The notes under the pieces were generated by a model. It did no database searches. It saw nothing but the letters and a program-made list of their open reading frames with translations, and had not been told where the DNA came from. Shown here one piece after another: positions 52,021 through 61,759 of a stretch of DNA of 64,000 bases (the first letter of the stretch is position 1; each line of letters begins with the position of its first letter). The position numbers and the translations under genes were made by a program. This DNA is from Sphingomonas natans (GTDB taxonomy: Bacteria > Pseudomonadota > Alphaproteobacteria > Sphingomonadales > Sphingomonadaceae): the NCBI RefSeq assembly GCF_030546695.1, contig NZ_JAUOTP010000002.1, positions 124,001 through 188,000 of the forward strand. Direction: 5' to 3'.

Positions 52021-52718
52021 GTCTCTCCCGCGGCCGGATCGATCTTCTCGAGCCGATAGCCATAGCTGTAGACGGGCACGAGCTTGTAGCCGAGCGCCGG
52101 GCGGAGCTTCAGCTTCTCGCGGACGCGCGAGACATGCACGTCCAGCGTGCGGGTCAGGAGTTCGGGATCATGACCCCATACCGCATCCATCATGTAAGAC
52201 CGCGACATCGCCCGATCGAGATTGCGGAACAGCAGCAGGCCGAGTTCGAATTCCTTCGGCGTCAACGCCACCTGATCGCCGCCCAGCGATACACCGCCCG
52301 AGCGATGATCGAAGACGTGATTGTCGAACCGTTCGACGTCCTTGGCGGGGGCCGGATAGGAGCGGCGGAGAAGCGCGTTGACGCGTGCGATCAGCTCGCC
52401 GCCGCGCACGGGCTTCGCGACATAATCGTCGGCGCCGGCGTCCAGCGCCTGGACGATGTCCGCCTCGTCGGTGCGGCTGGTCAGGAACAAGACGGGCATC
52501 GGGCCATCGAGATGCGCGCGCGCCCAGCGCAGGACATCGATCCCGGCGACTTCCGGCACGTTCCAGTCGAGCACCATCATGTCGAATGTCTCGCGCTTCA
52601 GGCGCGCGAGCAGCGCCTTTCCGTCCCCAAAACACTGAACGACGTGCCCCGCCGACCGAAGCGTGGACACGACATGTTCGGCAAGCGCCGCATCATCTTC
52701 GAGAACGCCGATGCGCAT
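52014..52718 (-). CDS. OmpR-family response regulator
   Basis: A 234-residue regulator. The receiver domain has the acidic pocket (VLEDD), phospho-acceptor Asp51 (VLDWNVP), the conserved T/S (FLTSRTD) and Lys (YVAKPV). The C-terminal winged-helix DNA-binding domain has LTPKEFELGLLLFRN, the recognition helix region (TLDVHVSRVREKL) and a SYGYRLEK wing. I chose the ATG at 52718, which begins the receiver in the standard way; the frame continues upstream for 62 codons with no domain match. It is the first gene of the regulator-FecR-kinase operon. Confidence 0.93.
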   Translation of the reverse strand: MRIGVLEDDAALAEHVVSTLRSAGHVVQCFGDGKALLARLKRETFDMMVLDWNVPEVAGIDVLRWARAHLDGPMPVLFLTSRTDEADIVQALDAGADDYVAKPVRGGELIARVNALLRRSYPAPAKDVERFDNHVFDHRSGGVSLGGDQVALTPKEFELGLLLFRNLDRAMSRSYMMDAVWGHDPELLTRTLDVHVSRVREKLKLRPALGYKLVPVYSYGYRLEKIDPAAGETW

Positions 52719-52980
52719 GGGATAGGCCGTGAGCCTCCTGAGGGGACTTGTCTTCTCGCCACTAACCCAGATCGGGTCGTTCGCATAATCGCCGGGCGCA
52801 TCGGTGCTGCCGGTGCGCAGCAGGGCGGCCGTGATGGGGGAGAAGGCGCCATCGAACGCGTCGCCATTCCGATCCTGAGTCACCATAGCATCCCCTGTAC
52901 GCACACGATCCTGCGCGCCCGCATGACGGGCACGGCCGATCCGTTCCGCGGCCCGGCCGCGGTCTCCGTTTCGATGTCGA

Positions 52981-53163
52981 TCAGCGGCCGATCATGATCT
53001 CGGCAAGACTGACGAAGATCAGCCAGGACGCGATCGCGCTGGCCATGCAGAACAGGAGGCGGCTGGACCGCCGCCATTTCCCGGCCATCTTCGCATCACG
53101 CTCGGCGAGATTCAGGAAAAATCCCTGAAAGCGGTGATCGTCGGAGAAGGACTGGGTCGGCAT
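52981..53163 (-). CDS. 60-residue membrane protein
   Basis: A small protein from the ATG at 53163, with a charged N-terminal half (RFQGFFLNLAERDAKMAGKW) and one C-terminal helix (LLFCMASAIASWLIFVSLAE). It stands alone between rfbA and the regulator operon and has the codon use of its neighbours. No family is recognised. The 262 bases between it and the response regulator (52719-52980) presumably hold the promoter of that operon; no definite site is seen. Confidence 0.55.
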   Translation of the reverse strand: MPTQSFSDDHRFQGFFLNLAERDAKMAGKWRRSSRLLFCMASAIASWLIFVSLAEIMIGR

Positions 53164-53267
53164 GGATGATTTCCCGGATGACGGGATCATCGATAGGAGG
53201 CGCGTTCCCGGCCGACAACACAGCAATCGTAAAGCATTGTTACGTTAACGCCGGGGATCAGCGCCGA

Positions 53268-54140
53268 TTATGAGCGCTCGTCGGCCAGCGCGAGCAGATA
53301 GCGGCCATAGCCGGTCTTGGCATAGGTCTCGCCATGGCGGCGGAGCTGGGCGAGATCGATGAAGCCCGCCTCGAACGCGATTTCCTCGAGGCAGGCGATC
53401 TGCAGGCCCTGGCGATGCTGGACGGTGCGGACGAATTCGGACGCCTCCAGCAGGCTGTCATGCGTGCCGGTATCGAGCCACGCATCGCCGCGCGTCAGCG
53501 GCTCCACATAGAGCTCGCTCATCTCCATATAGAGACGGTTGAGATCGGTGATTTCCAGTTCGCCGCGCGGGGACGGCGTGATTCTCGCGGTGAGATCGCA
53601 GACGCGCTCGTCGTAGAAATAAAGCCCGGTCACGGCATGGTGCGACTTCGGGTATTCCGGCTTCTCCTCGATCGAAACCGCCTTGCCATCGGCATCCAGC
53701 TCGACGACGCCATAGGCCTTCGGATTGTCGACCCGGTACGAAAAGACGGTCGCCCCCCGCTCGCGCGCGGCGACCTTGCGCAGACGTTGGCCGAGGCCGG
53801 CGCCGAAGAAGATATTGTCGCCCAGCACCAGAGCCGCCGGGCCGCCGTTCACGAACGGAGCGCCGATCGTGAAGGCCTGCGCCAGCCCCTCGGGCTTCGG
53901 CTGGAGCGCATATTCGATCTGGAGGCCAAGCTGCTCACCGGTTCCGAACAAACGCCGATAATTGTCGAGATATTCAGGCGAGGAGATGATCAAGATCTCG
54001 CGGATGCCGGCGAGCATCAGCACCGACATCGGATAATAGATCATCGGCTTGTCGTAGATCGGCAAGAGCTGCTTGTTGACGGCCAAGGTCGCCGGATGGA
54101 GCCGCGTGCCGCTGCCGCCCGCCAGAATGATGCCCTTCAT
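53268..54140 (-). CDS. rfbA: glucose-1-phosphate thymidylyltransferase
   Basis: A 290-residue RmlA that makes dTDP-glucose from dTTP and glucose 1-phosphate. The N-terminal [18 protein letters not shown] carries the nucleotide-binding loop, followed by KQLLPIYDKPMIYYPMSVLM. Later catalytic parts are ALVLGDNIFFGAGLG and VSIEEKPEYPKSHHAVTGLY. Length and end (KTGYGRYLLAL) are typical. The start overlaps the rfbD stop (ATGA). Feeds dTDP-L-rhamnose synthesis for surface polysaccharide. Confidence 0.97.
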   Translation of the reverse strand: MKGIILAGGSGTRLHPATLAVNKQLLPIYDKPMIYYPMSVLMLAGIREILIISSPEYLDNYRRLFGTGEQLGLQIEYALQPKPEGLAQAFTIGAPFVNGGPAALVLGDNIFFGAGLGQRLRKVAARERGATVFSYRVDNPKAYGVVELDADGKAVSIEEKPEYPKSHHAVTGLYFYDERVCDLTARITPSPRGELEITDLNRLYMEMSELYVEPLTRGDAWLDTGTHDSLLEASEFVRTVQHRQGLQIACLEEIAFEAGFIDLAQLRRHGETYAKTGYGRYLLALADERS

Positions 54141-55030
54141 GCCGTTACTTCTCCTGAAACCAGGGTATCGACGATCTCGTTGATCGCCTCACGCCAGGGA
54201 CGGGGCGTGATCCCGTAATCGCGAACGAGCTTGTCGGTAGCGAGACGCGAATTAACCGGCCGGCGCGCCGGCGTCGGATATTCGGCGGTGGTGATGGCCT
54301 TCACCGCGGGACTCGGGCCTCCCCGCACGGCGGCCCGCGCGAAGACAGCTTCGGCCAGCCCGTGCCAGCTCGCCTCTCCCGCATTCACGAAATGATAGGT
54401 GCCCTTGGGCGCTGCGGGATCCGTCAGCTGGCGATCGAGGATCGCCGCCACGGTCTTGGCAATGTCGAGCGCGGAGGTGGGGCAGCCCACTTGGTCCGCC
54501 ACCACGCTCAGCTCAGGCCTTTGCGCGCCGACGCGCAACATCGTCTTGATGAAGTTCGCGCCGAACGGGCTGACCACCCAGGCCGTCCGCAGGATCACAT
54601 GGGCGGGATTGGCGCTGCGGATCGCCTGCTCGCCGCCTTCCTTGGAGGCGCCATAGACGCCGAGCGGAGCGACAGGATCGCCTTCGGCATAGAAACCGGG
54701 CTTCGATCCGTCGAAGACGTAATCGGTCGAGAGATGGACGATCGGGATGCTGCGCGCCCTCGTCCCCGCGCCCAGCGCCGCCGGACCGATCGCGTTCGCG
54801 CGCCAAGCCGCGACGACATCGCTCTCCGCCTTGTCGACCGCGGTATAGGCGCCGCTGCTGACGACCGCAGCCCAGTCGCGGCTGGTGAGGCATGCCTCGA
54901 TCGAAGCCGGATCCGACAGATCCAGCTCGGCGCGCGGCGGCATGACGAGCTCGAAGCGATCGCCCGCGATCGCGCGCAGCGCAGTGCCCACCTGCCCCGA
55001 ACCGCCGGTGACGAGAATAGCTTCGGTCAT
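54137..55030 (-). CDS. rfbD: dTDP-4-dehydrorhamnose reductase
   Basis: A 297-residue RmlD, last enzyme of dTDP-L-rhamnose synthesis. The NAD(P)-binding motif is [14 protein letters not shown]. Signatures [26 protein letters not shown] and the catalytic YxxxK (YGASKEGGE) follow. The C-terminal [14 protein letters not shown] is typical. It overlaps rfbA at its 3' end and the UDP-xylose synthase gene at its 5' end, each by four bases. Confidence 0.96.
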   Translation of the reverse strand: MTEAILVTGGSGQVGTALRAIAGDRFELVMPPRAELDLSDPASIEACLTSRDWAAVVSSGAYTAVDKAESDVVAAWRANAIGPAALGAGTRARSIPIVHLSTDYVFDGSKPGFYAEGDPVAPLGVYGASKEGGEQAIRSANPAHVILRTAWVVSPFGANFIKTMLRVGAQRPELSVVADQVGCPTSALDIAKTVAAILDRQLTDPAAPKGTYHFVNAGEASWHGLAEAVFARAAVRGGPSPAVKAITTAEYPTPARRPVNSRLATDKLVRDYGITPRPWREAINEIVDTLVSGEVTA

Positions 55031-55983
55031 GCGAACGCCGTTTCACGCGAGAGCAATTCGTCGAAATAGCCGATCGTGTGGACGAGGCCGTCCTTCAATT
55101 CGGTCGAAGGCGCCCAGCCGAGCAGCGCGCGCGCCTTGTCGATATCGGGCTGACGCTGCCGCGGATCGTCCTGCGGCAGCGGACGCAGCACCAGTTCGGA
55201 GCTACTTCCGACCATCTCAATCACGAGTTCAGCCAGCTGCCGGATCGTGAATTCGGCGGGATTGCCGATGTTGATCGGCCCGGTCACGCCGGTCGGGCTG
55301 TTCATCATCCGGATGATACCGTCCACCAGATCGTCGACATAGCAGAAGGAGCGCGTCTGCTTCCCGTCGCCATAGAGCGTGATCGGCTCGTTGCGGAGCG
55401 CCTGGACGATAAAGTTGGAGACGACGCGCCCATCGTCCGGCCGCATGCGCGGACCATAGGTGTTAAAGATGCGGACGACCTTGATATCTAAGCCGTGCTG
55501 GCGATGATAATCAAAGAAAAGTGTTTCCGCCGCTCTTTTGCCCTCGTCATAGCAGGAACGGGGGCCAATCGGATTGACGCGGCCCCAATATTCCTCGCGC
55601 TGGGGATGGACCTCTGGATCGCCATAGACTTCGGACGTCGACGCCTGGATGATCCGCGCGCCTGTCCGCTTGGCGAGGCCGAGCATGTTTATCGCGCCGT
55701 GAATGCATGTCTTGATCGTCTGGACCGGATCATACTGGTAATGGATCGGGCTCGCGGGGCAGGCGAAATTGTAGATCTCGTCTACTTCCAGATATAGCGG
55801 AAACGTGATGTCGTGACGAATGATCTCGAAGTTCGGATTTGCAAGCAGGTGGGCGACATTTCGGCGGCGACCGGTGAAGAAATTGTCTACGCACAGCACT
55901 TCATGCCCCTGCTTAAGCAGGGACTCGCACAGATACGAACCCAAGAAACCACTGCCGCCGCTTACGAGGATGCGCTTGCTCAT
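55027..55983 (-). CDS. uxs: UDP-glucuronate decarboxylase (UDP-xylose synthase)
   Basis: A 318-residue short-chain dehydrogenase-type enzyme that converts UDP-glucuronate to UDP-xylose. The nucleotide loop is [14 protein letters not shown]. The family-specific segments are [53 protein letters not shown] and the catalytic [11 protein letters not shown] with Tyr and Lys, which separate UXS from other epimerases. It lies inside the rhamnose operon between rfbB and rfbD and overlaps rfbD. Codon use is slightly more AT-rich near 55480-55560. Confidence 0.93.
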   Translation of the reverse strand: MSKRILVSGGSGFLGSYLCESLLKQGHEVLCVDNFFTGRRRNVAHLLANPNFEIIRHDITFPLYLEVDEIYNFACPASPIHYQYDPVQTIKTCIHGAINMLGLAKRTGARIIQASTSEVYGDPEVHPQREEYWGRVNPIGPRSCYDEGKRAAETLFFDYHRQHGLDIKVVRIFNTYGPRMRPDDGRVVSNFIVQALRNEPITLYGDGKQTRSFCYVDDLVDGIIRMMNSPTGVTGPINIGNPAEFTIRQLAELVIEMVGSSSELVLRPLPQDDPRQRQPDIDKARALLGWAPSTELKDGLVHTIGYFDELLSRETAFA

Positions 55984-56036
55984 CCGATGCTCCTACTTGC
56001 CTCATCCGCCGCGCGCCGCCGGGTGCGATACTTGCT

Positions 56037-57110
56037 TCAGTTACCGAGACCGACGCGCTTGACCGCCTGCTGCTCGACGAGCGGGCGCCACCACGTCTCG
56101 TTGTCGAGATACCAGGTCACCGTCCGCTCGATGCCGCTCGCGAAGCTTTCCTGCGCCTTCCAGCCGAGTTCGCGCTCCAGCTTGGACGGGTCGATCGCAT
56201 AGCGATGATCGTGGCCGGGCCGATCGGTCACGTAACCGATCTGCTCTTCATACTTCTTCCCGTCCGCGCGCGGGCGGACGCGATCGAGCGTCTCGCAGAT
56301 GCTCCTGACGACATCGATGTTGGTCTTCTCGGCGCGGCCGCCGATGATGTAGCTCTCGCCGATCACGCCCTTCTCGAACACGCTCGTCAGCGCGCGCGCA
56401 TGATCCTCGACGAACAGCCAGTCGCGCACGTTGAGGCCCTTGCCGTAAACCGGCAGGGTCTCGTCCGCGAGCGCCTTCAGGATCACCAGCGGGATCAATT
56501 TCTCGGGATAATGATACGGGCCGTAATTGTTCGAGCAATTGGTGACGATCACCGGCAGGCCGTACGTATCGTGCCAGGCGCGGACGAGATGGTCCGACGA
56601 GGCCTTCGACGCCGAATAAGGCGAATGCGGATCGTAGGGCGTCTCTTCGGTGAAGAAGCCGTCGTCGGCGAGCGTGCCGAACACCTCGTCGGTCGAGATA
56701 TGGTGAAAGCGGAAGACCGCTTTTTCCTCGTCGTCCAGCCCCTTCCAGTAATCCAGCGCGGCCGACAGCATCGAGAAGGTGCCGACGATGTTGGTCTGGA
56801 TGAACTCGGCCGGCCCATCGATCGAGCGATCGACATGGCTCTCCGCAGCGAGATGCGTGATCACCTGCGGACGGAACTCGGCGATCGCCGCCGTCATTGC
56901 CGCGGTATCGCAAATGTCACCCTGCAGGAACGCATAGCGCGGGCTGTTCGCGATCGGATCGAGGCTCGCGAGATTGCCCGCATAGGTGAGCTTGTCGACG
57001 TTGAGCACCTCATGCGCGGTATCGCGGATCAGGTGCCGGACGAGCGCCGAACCGATGAAGCCGGCACCGCCGGTCACGAGGATGCGAAGCGAGTGAGGGG
57101 CGTCGGTCAT
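56037..57110 (-). CDS. rfbB: dTDP-glucose 4,6-dehydratase
   Basis: A 357-residue RmlB. The NAD-binding loop is [14 protein letters not shown], followed by [16 protein letters not shown] and the catalytic [15 protein letters not shown]. Also present are [20 protein letters not shown] and [14 protein letters not shown], which are hallmarks. It converts dTDP-glucose to dTDP-4-keto-6-deoxyglucose. The start overlaps the rfbC stop (ATGA). A 53-base gap separates its stop from the UDP-xylose synthase gene. Confidence 0.97.
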   Translation of the reverse strand: MTDAPHSLRILVTGGAGFIGSALVRHLIRDTAHEVLNVDKLTYAGNLASLDPIANSPRYAFLQGDICDTAAMTAAIAEFRPQVITHLAAESHVDRSIDGPAEFIQTNIVGTFSMLSAALDYWKGLDDEEKAVFRFHHISTDEVFGTLADDGFFTEETPYDPHSPYSASKASSDHLVRAWHDTYGLPVIVTNCSNNYGPYHYPEKLIPLVILKALADETLPVYGKGLNVRDWLFVEDHARALTSVFEKGVIGESYIIGGRAEKTNIDVVRSICETLDRVRPRADGKKYEEQIGYVTDRPGHDHRYAIDPSKLERELGWKAQESFASGIERTVTWYLDNETWWRPLVEQQAVKRVGLGN

Positions 57111-57667
57111 GCGTCGATCGGCTCCAGGGGTATGCCATCATAATCGAAGGGGCTGTCGAGTTCGGCCAGCGTCGGCGCGATCTTGTCCTTAGCGGACAGG
57201 ACCGGCTCGCCGGACAGCGGCCACGGCAAGGCGACGGTGGGATCGTTCCAGATCAGCGCGCCTTCCGCGCCGGGCGCGTAAAGGCCGCTGCACTTATATT
57301 CGACTTCGGTGTTCGGCTCGAGCGTGACGAAGCCGTGCGCGAAGCCGATCGGGACGAACAATTGCCAGCCATTCTCGGCCGAAAGCTCGGCGCCGACCCA
57401 CTGCCCCCAAGTCGGCGATCCCTTGCGGACATCGACGGCGACGTCCCAGATCCGGCCACGCACGCAGCGGACCAGCTTGTCCTGCCCGTAAGAGGGCGCC
57501 TGGAAATGGAGGCCGCGCAGTGTGCCGACCTCGGCCGACATCGAATGATTGTCCTGCACGAAGGTGGCGCCGATGCCGAGCCCGGGATAGCGATCCGCAT
57601 TGTAGGTTTCGACGAACCAGCCGCGCTCGTCGCCGAACCGCTTTGGCTTAATCAACTTGACCGGCAT
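57107..57667 (-). CDS. rfbC: dTDP-4-dehydrorhamnose 3,5-epimerase
   Basis: A 186-residue cupin-fold RmlC. Signatures are [34 protein letters not shown] with the catalytic His, [20 protein letters not shown], and the [13 protein letters not shown] segment. It is the first gene of the leftward run rfbC-rfbB-uxs-rfbD-rfbA. The 111 bases between it and the divergent PhyH gene should contain both promoters; the part near 57715-57735 is AT-richer. Confidence 0.96.
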   Translation of the reverse strand: MPVKLIKPKRFGDERGWFVETYNADRYPGLGIGATFVQDNHSMSAEVGTLRGLHFQAPSYGQDKLVRCVRGRIWDVAVDVRKGSPTWGQWVGAELSAENGWQLFVPIGFAHGFVTLEPNTEVEYKCSGLYAPGAEGALIWNDPTVALPWPLSGEPVLSAKDKIAPTLAELDSPFDYDGIPLEPIDA

Positions 57668-57778
57668 CGTGCCTCCCTGCGCCCACGAGCCCCGCTTAGC
57701 GCCGCATTCCCGACAAACAAAGCAACAAACAGTTGACCCAGCATCCGTGCGGCGCGAAGCGCTTCCCAGAACAATATC

Positions 57779-58801
57779 ATGACCGTGCTCCGCCGACTTC
57801 TCCTGCCATGGTGGGCCCTCCAGCTCGCGACGAGCGCCAAATCGTTCTGCGACAATCCGCTCATCGGCTCCCCCAGGCTCAATGCGCGCGGGCTGCACAT
57901 CGCGCGCGTCCGGTTGGCGGCACGAATGGCAGCGGCGCGGCGGCGGCGGCTTGCCCGGTTCGTCCCACCCGATCTTGCCGTCGCTTTTGATCGCGATGGC
58001 TTTGTCCTGATCTCCGACTTTCTCGCGCCGGACGCCTTCGCGGCGCTGCGGGAGCAGGCGCTCGCGGCCGCCCTGCCGGCGCGAGAGGTGATCCAGGGCG
58101 ATACGGTCACTCGCCGCATCGGCATGGATTCGGAAGCGCTTGCCGCCATCCCTATGGCACGCGTGCTGCTGCAAGATCGACGCTGGCGTGGACTGATCCA
58201 CTATGTGGGCAGCTATGCCAGCGAACCGCTGACATACATTCAGTCGATCCTCTCGCACCGCCACGATGCGCCGCCCGATCCCCAGGAGGCGCTCCATGCA
58301 GACACGTTTCATGCGACCGTAAAGGCGTGGTACTTCCTGACGGACGTCGCCGCCGACGAGGGCCCCTTCACGTACGTGCCCGGCTCGCACCGCCTGACGC
58401 CCGAGCGGATCGCGTGGGAGCAAGGACGCAGCGTGCGTGCATCAGTCGGAGACATCGACCGCCTCTCGGCGCGGGGGTCGCTCCGCGTCGAAGCAGCCGA
58501 GTTGCCCGGTCTCGGCCTGCCGCCGCCTCGCGCCTTCGCAGTTCCGGCCAATACGTTGATCGTGGCCGACACACACGGCTTTCATGCACGAGGGCCGTCG
58601 GTGCGACCATCAACCCGCGTCGAGATCTGGGCCTACGGTCGGCGCAACCCCTTTCTCCCATGGACGGGCTTCGATCCGCTGGGCATGCCCGGTATCGCCG
58701 AACGCCGAATCCCTTTTTATTGGAAGGCGATGAACTTGCTCGCGCGTTGGACTCCGCAACCTTGGGCCGATGTGGGGCGCAAGCGGCCAGCCGACGAATG
58801 A
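57779..58801 (+). CDS. phytanoyl-CoA dioxygenase (PhyH) family protein
   Basis: A 340-residue Fe(II)/2-oxoglutarate oxygenase of the PhyH type. The first iron ligands are in LHADTFHATVK (H-x-D), the distal His in IVADTHGFHARGPS, and a nearby Arg (STRVEIWAYG) would bind 2-oxoglutarate. The start region has a basic amphipathic segment, AARMAAARRRRLARF, of unknown meaning. It overlaps the KpsC-like gene by ATGA, so a role in modifying the capsule glycan or its lipid carrier is plausible but is inference. Confidence 0.85.
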   Translation: MTVLRRLLLPWWALQLATSAKSFCDNPLIGSPRLNARGLHIARVRLAARMAAARRRRLARFVPPDLAVAFDRDGFVLISDFLAPDAFAALREQALAAALPAREVIQGDTVTRRIGMDSEALAAIPMARVLLQDRRWRGLIHYVGSYASEPLTYIQSILSHRHDAPPDPQEALHADTFHATVKAWYFLTDVAADEGPFTYVPGSHRLTPERIAWEQGRSVRASVGDIDRLSARGSLRVEAAELPGLGLPPPRAFAVPANTLIVADTHGFHARGPSVRPSTRVEIWAYGRRNPFLPWTGFDPLGMPGIAERRIPFYWKAMNLLARWTPQPWADVGRKRPADE

Positions 58802-60432
58802 GTTGCGCGCCGACGCCGCTGCTACGTTCCCCGCCCTTTCCTTGGGTGAAGCCGCACATCGCCGCCGTCAGCCGTTCCACCCCATCGGCAGGCGCAGCAC
58901 CCGATAACGCCAGGGTGGATCGGCTGCTTCATCTGATCCGCGAAGCACGGGTCGGCGGCGCTTTTTGGCAACCGCCAGCCCATTCCATTCAACCGGGTAC
59001 CCTGGTGATCCAAGCCACGAGCGAGAGCGCCGCGCGGCACCTGCTCGCCGATGCGGGCAGAAGCCCGGCTATACTACTGTGTGGACCGACCAGCGCAAAG
59101 GCGTGGGATCTGTCCGTGTCACAGATGATCGACGACTCAACCGATCCGTGGAGCCTGCTCCGCCCGGGTGTCCGACTGGCAGCGGAAAGCAAAGAGTGGC
59201 GCCTGCTGGGCTGCCTTGCCGGATCGGAGATCGTCGGCGAAGCGCCGACGAACGCGATGATCGCCGACGCACTGCTCGGCAGCGTCGCCTATCGCGATCC
59301 ATTCACTGGCCAGCCAACCAGCGCCGAAGCGACGGTCGCGCTCCTCGCCTTCTGGCGCGCGACGCTCGACGCCAATCGGGCAATCGGGGCCTGCTCGGGC
59401 ATGGCATGGTGGAAGAAGGCGCGGATCGGCGAATTCCTGTGGACGGGGCGGCGACGCCCGCTCGTCTTCGCCAACCGTGACGAGTGCGGCGTGGCGGCGG
59501 CCGCCCCTGTTGGGGCCCTCGCCGTCTGGCCTTCACGGGTGACGCCGGACCTGCTCGCCAAAGCGGATGCGGCGGGCGTGCCGCTTGTCCGGATCGAGGA
59601 TGGCTTCATCCGTTCGGTCGGCCTTGGCGCCGATCTGCTGCCTCCGTACTCCATCGTCGTCGATGCGGGCGGACTGTATTACGATCCCGGACCGGAAAGC
59701 GATCTCGAAAAGTTGTTGCTTACGTCCGAAATGCCGCCGATTCTGCTCGAACGAGCAAAGCGCATCACAACGCTTATCGTCGAGCGCGGCATCAGCAAAT
59801 ATGGGAGCGTTCCTCCGGCTGCGGCGCCGCCGCACACTCGCCGCACCGTGCTGGTCGTCGGTCAAGTCGAGGACGATCTTTCGGTTAAGAAGGCTGGGGG
59901 AGACGTTGCCGGGAACCTCGATCTGCTCCGTCGGGCGCGCGAAGCCGAGCCCGGTGCGCTGATCTTGTTCAAGCCGCATCCCGATGTCGATGCGGGCCAT
60001 CGGGTCGGTCGGGTGCCAGATACCGAGGCGCTCGCCTTCGCCGACGAGATCGCGCGCGCCGAACCGACGCAGTTGCTCCTCGCGCGGGTCGATGCCGTTC
60101 ACGTCCTCACTTCGCTGGTCGGTTTCGAGGCGCTCCTGCGGGGCCTGGAAACGCACGTTCACGGCCGCCCCTTCTACGCCGGCTGGGGCCTGACTCGCGA
60201 TCATGGCTCGCCCTTCCCTCGCCGCGTCCGAAAACGCACGCTCATCGAACTAGCGGCTGCGGCGCTGATCCTTTATCCACGTTATCAGGATCCGGTAACC
60301 GCCTTACCCTGCCCGCCGGAGGTTTTGCTCGACCGCTTTGGTGCAGGGTGGAAGCCACGGCGGAGCATCATAGTCTCTCTCCGCCGACTTCACGGAAAGA
60401 TCGCAAAGCTGATGGGGCGCGCAACGAGTTGA
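58798..60432 (+). CDS. KpsC-like capsule polysaccharide (Kdo) transferase
   Basis: A 544-residue protein with a Capsule_synth domain. The hallmark segment is present: GVPLVRIEDGFIRSVGLGAD, then PPYSIVVDAGGLYYDPGPES and DLEKLLL. The second half has VLVVGQVEDDLSVKKAGGD, ILFKPHPDVDAGHRVG, HVLTSLVGFEALLRG and GRPFYAGWGLTRDHG. KpsC proteins usually carry two such transferase modules; this one appears to have one complete module preceded by a shorter, divergent region. Family members add beta-Kdo linkers to a lipid for capsule export. The ATG overlaps the PhyH stop. Confidence 0.88.
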   Translation: MSCAPTPLLRSPPFPWVKPHIAAVSRSTPSAGAAPDNARVDRLLHLIREARVGGAFWQPPAHSIQPGTLVIQATSESAARHLLADAGRSPAILLCGPTSAKAWDLSVSQMIDDSTDPWSLLRPGVRLAAESKEWRLLGCLAGSEIVGEAPTNAMIADALLGSVAYRDPFTGQPTSAEATVALLAFWRATLDANRAIGACSGMAWWKKARIGEFLWTGRRRPLVFANRDECGVAAAAPVGALAVWPSRVTPDLLAKADAAGVPLVRIEDGFIRSVGLGADLLPPYSIVVDAGGLYYDPGPESDLEKLLLTSEMPPILLERAKRITTLIVERGISKYGSVPPAAAPPHTRRTVLVVGQVEDDLSVKKAGGDVAGNLDLLRRAREAEPGALILFKPHPDVDAGHRVGRVPDTEALAFADEIARAEPTQLLLARVDAVHVLTSLVGFEALLRGLETHVHGRPFYAGWGLTRDHGSPFPRRVRKRTLIELAAAALILYPRYQDPVTALPCPPEVLLDRFGAGWKPRRSIIVSLRRLHGKIAKLMGRATS

Positions 60433-60598
60433 AAGTGTCTTATAGACCGAACGCGACCGCGACACCTTGATTGGGCGAAAACAGGCGATGTATTTATTTG
60501 AACCATCCCCTGGGATCTGGACAGTGGACAATGGGAACTTCTAGACGCTTTAGGCGCGACCGATCGATTGAACGATTTTTCTGCAGAGAAGGATTCCG

Positions 60599-61759
60599 AT
60601 GTTTAATAGTGAACTGGGAGAAGTGCGCGACATCGGAGGCCTTGACGGCTTTGTCACGCACTCGGACGGCTTCGGCTGCGCGATGTTCGGCCCTTACACC
60701 TGGCTGCCCCAGGGCCGCTACAAGGTAATATTCAGTCTCGCGATGGCTGGCCCGCCAGTCGATGCATCTCGTTCAAGCGTCCTGATTGATGTCGTCACAT
60801 CGGGGGGCACGGTAACTTTGGGCAACGACTCGATTGCACCGGGCGACCTCTCCAATACGTTCCGGACATTCGAAATAGAGGTAGCCATTCTAGAATATCG
60901 GCAGCTCGAGTTTAGAGTTCACGTTCCGGCAAATGGTTCAATCATGATATTGGCCGCTCGTTACGAGAAAATTGCAGACTATTCGAATGTTGATGTCGAT
61001 GTTTACGGCATATCTCAAGACCCTTTCATGCTGGGGCATCAAGTTCGGCGCGTACTTCGGTTACTCCAACCGGCGCGCGCTATCGGCTATGACAAGGTTC
61101 GGCTCGGCAATATCGGAGATGGTGGGTACATCTGCCTGGACGATTTTGCCGACATCGACACCGCCTTTTCTTTCGGCATAAATGATGATGTGAGCTGGGA
61201 TCGTGACGCAGCCGATCGGGGACTGACAATCTATCAATTTGATCATACCGTCGATGACCCCATGCCAAGCGATGATCGGTTCGTTTTCGAGAAGAAGATG
61301 ATCGCGCCAGATCGCGGTCCCGATCGGGAGACGATTTCGGACCTGGTAAAGCATCACGACCGGGGTAATAAAAAACCCAATATCTTCCTGAAAATGGATA
61401 TCGAAAACGCGGAGTGGAATGCCATCTTGGCGACCGATCGAGCTGAGCTTAGCCGGTTCTCGCAGATCGTATGTGAATTGCACTATTTCCAGGGCTTGTC
61501 AGACCCTGCACATCGCGGCGCCGTGTTCGAAGCGCTTAATAAAATACATCAAGATTATGCAGTTGTTCATATACATGCCAATAATTATGCTGGATGGTGT
61601 GATCTGGCTAACATAATCACACCCTGTGTTTTGGAAGTCACGTTCGCTAATCGCGCACTGTACCATTTTGAAGACACCGACGAGCTTTTCCCGACGGCGC
61701 TGGATGCAAGCTGCGACCCTGGCAAGGCGGACATGTTCCTAGGCAGCTTCCGCTTCTGA
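60599..61759 (+). CDS. FkbM-like methyltransferase with N-terminal sandwich-like domain
   Basis: A 386-residue protein. The C-terminal half (about 165-375) matches FkbM-type methyltransferases: YDKVRLGNIGDGGYICLDDF, AFSFGINDDVSWD, the NIFLKMDIENAEWNAI segment and a VCELHYFQG strand. The first 145 residues are a separate beta-rich region (GPYTWLPQGRYKVIFSLA) that resembles carbohydrate-binding sandwiches. The gene is visibly more AT-rich than its neighbours (for example 61535-61610), with different codon use. It was probably acquired. O-methylation of a surface sugar is the likely role, inferred from family and place. Confidence 0.8.
   Translation: MFNSELGEVRDIGGLDGFVTHSDGFGCAMFGPYTWLPQGRYKVIFSLAMAGPPVDASRSSVLIDVVTSGGTVTLGNDSIAPGDLSNTFRTFEIEVAILEYRQLEFRVHVPANGSIMILAARYEKIADYSNVDVDVYGISQDPFMLGHQVRRVLRLLQPARAIGYDKVRLGNIGDGGYICLDDFADIDTAFSFGINDDVSWDRDAADRGLTIYQFDHTVDDPMPSDDRFVFEKKMIAPDRGPDRETISDLVKHHDRGNKKPNIFLKMDIENAEWNAILATDRAELSRFSQIVCELHYFQGLSDPAHRGAVFEALNKIHQDYAVVHIHANNYAGWCDLANIITPCVLEVTFANRALYHFEDTDELFPTALDASCDPGKADMFLGSFRF

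Noticed and set aside
52719-52904. 62-codon N-terminal extension of the response regulator
   Set aside because: Receiver domains begin at the MRIGVLEDD start; the extension has no domain match and lies where the promoter should be.
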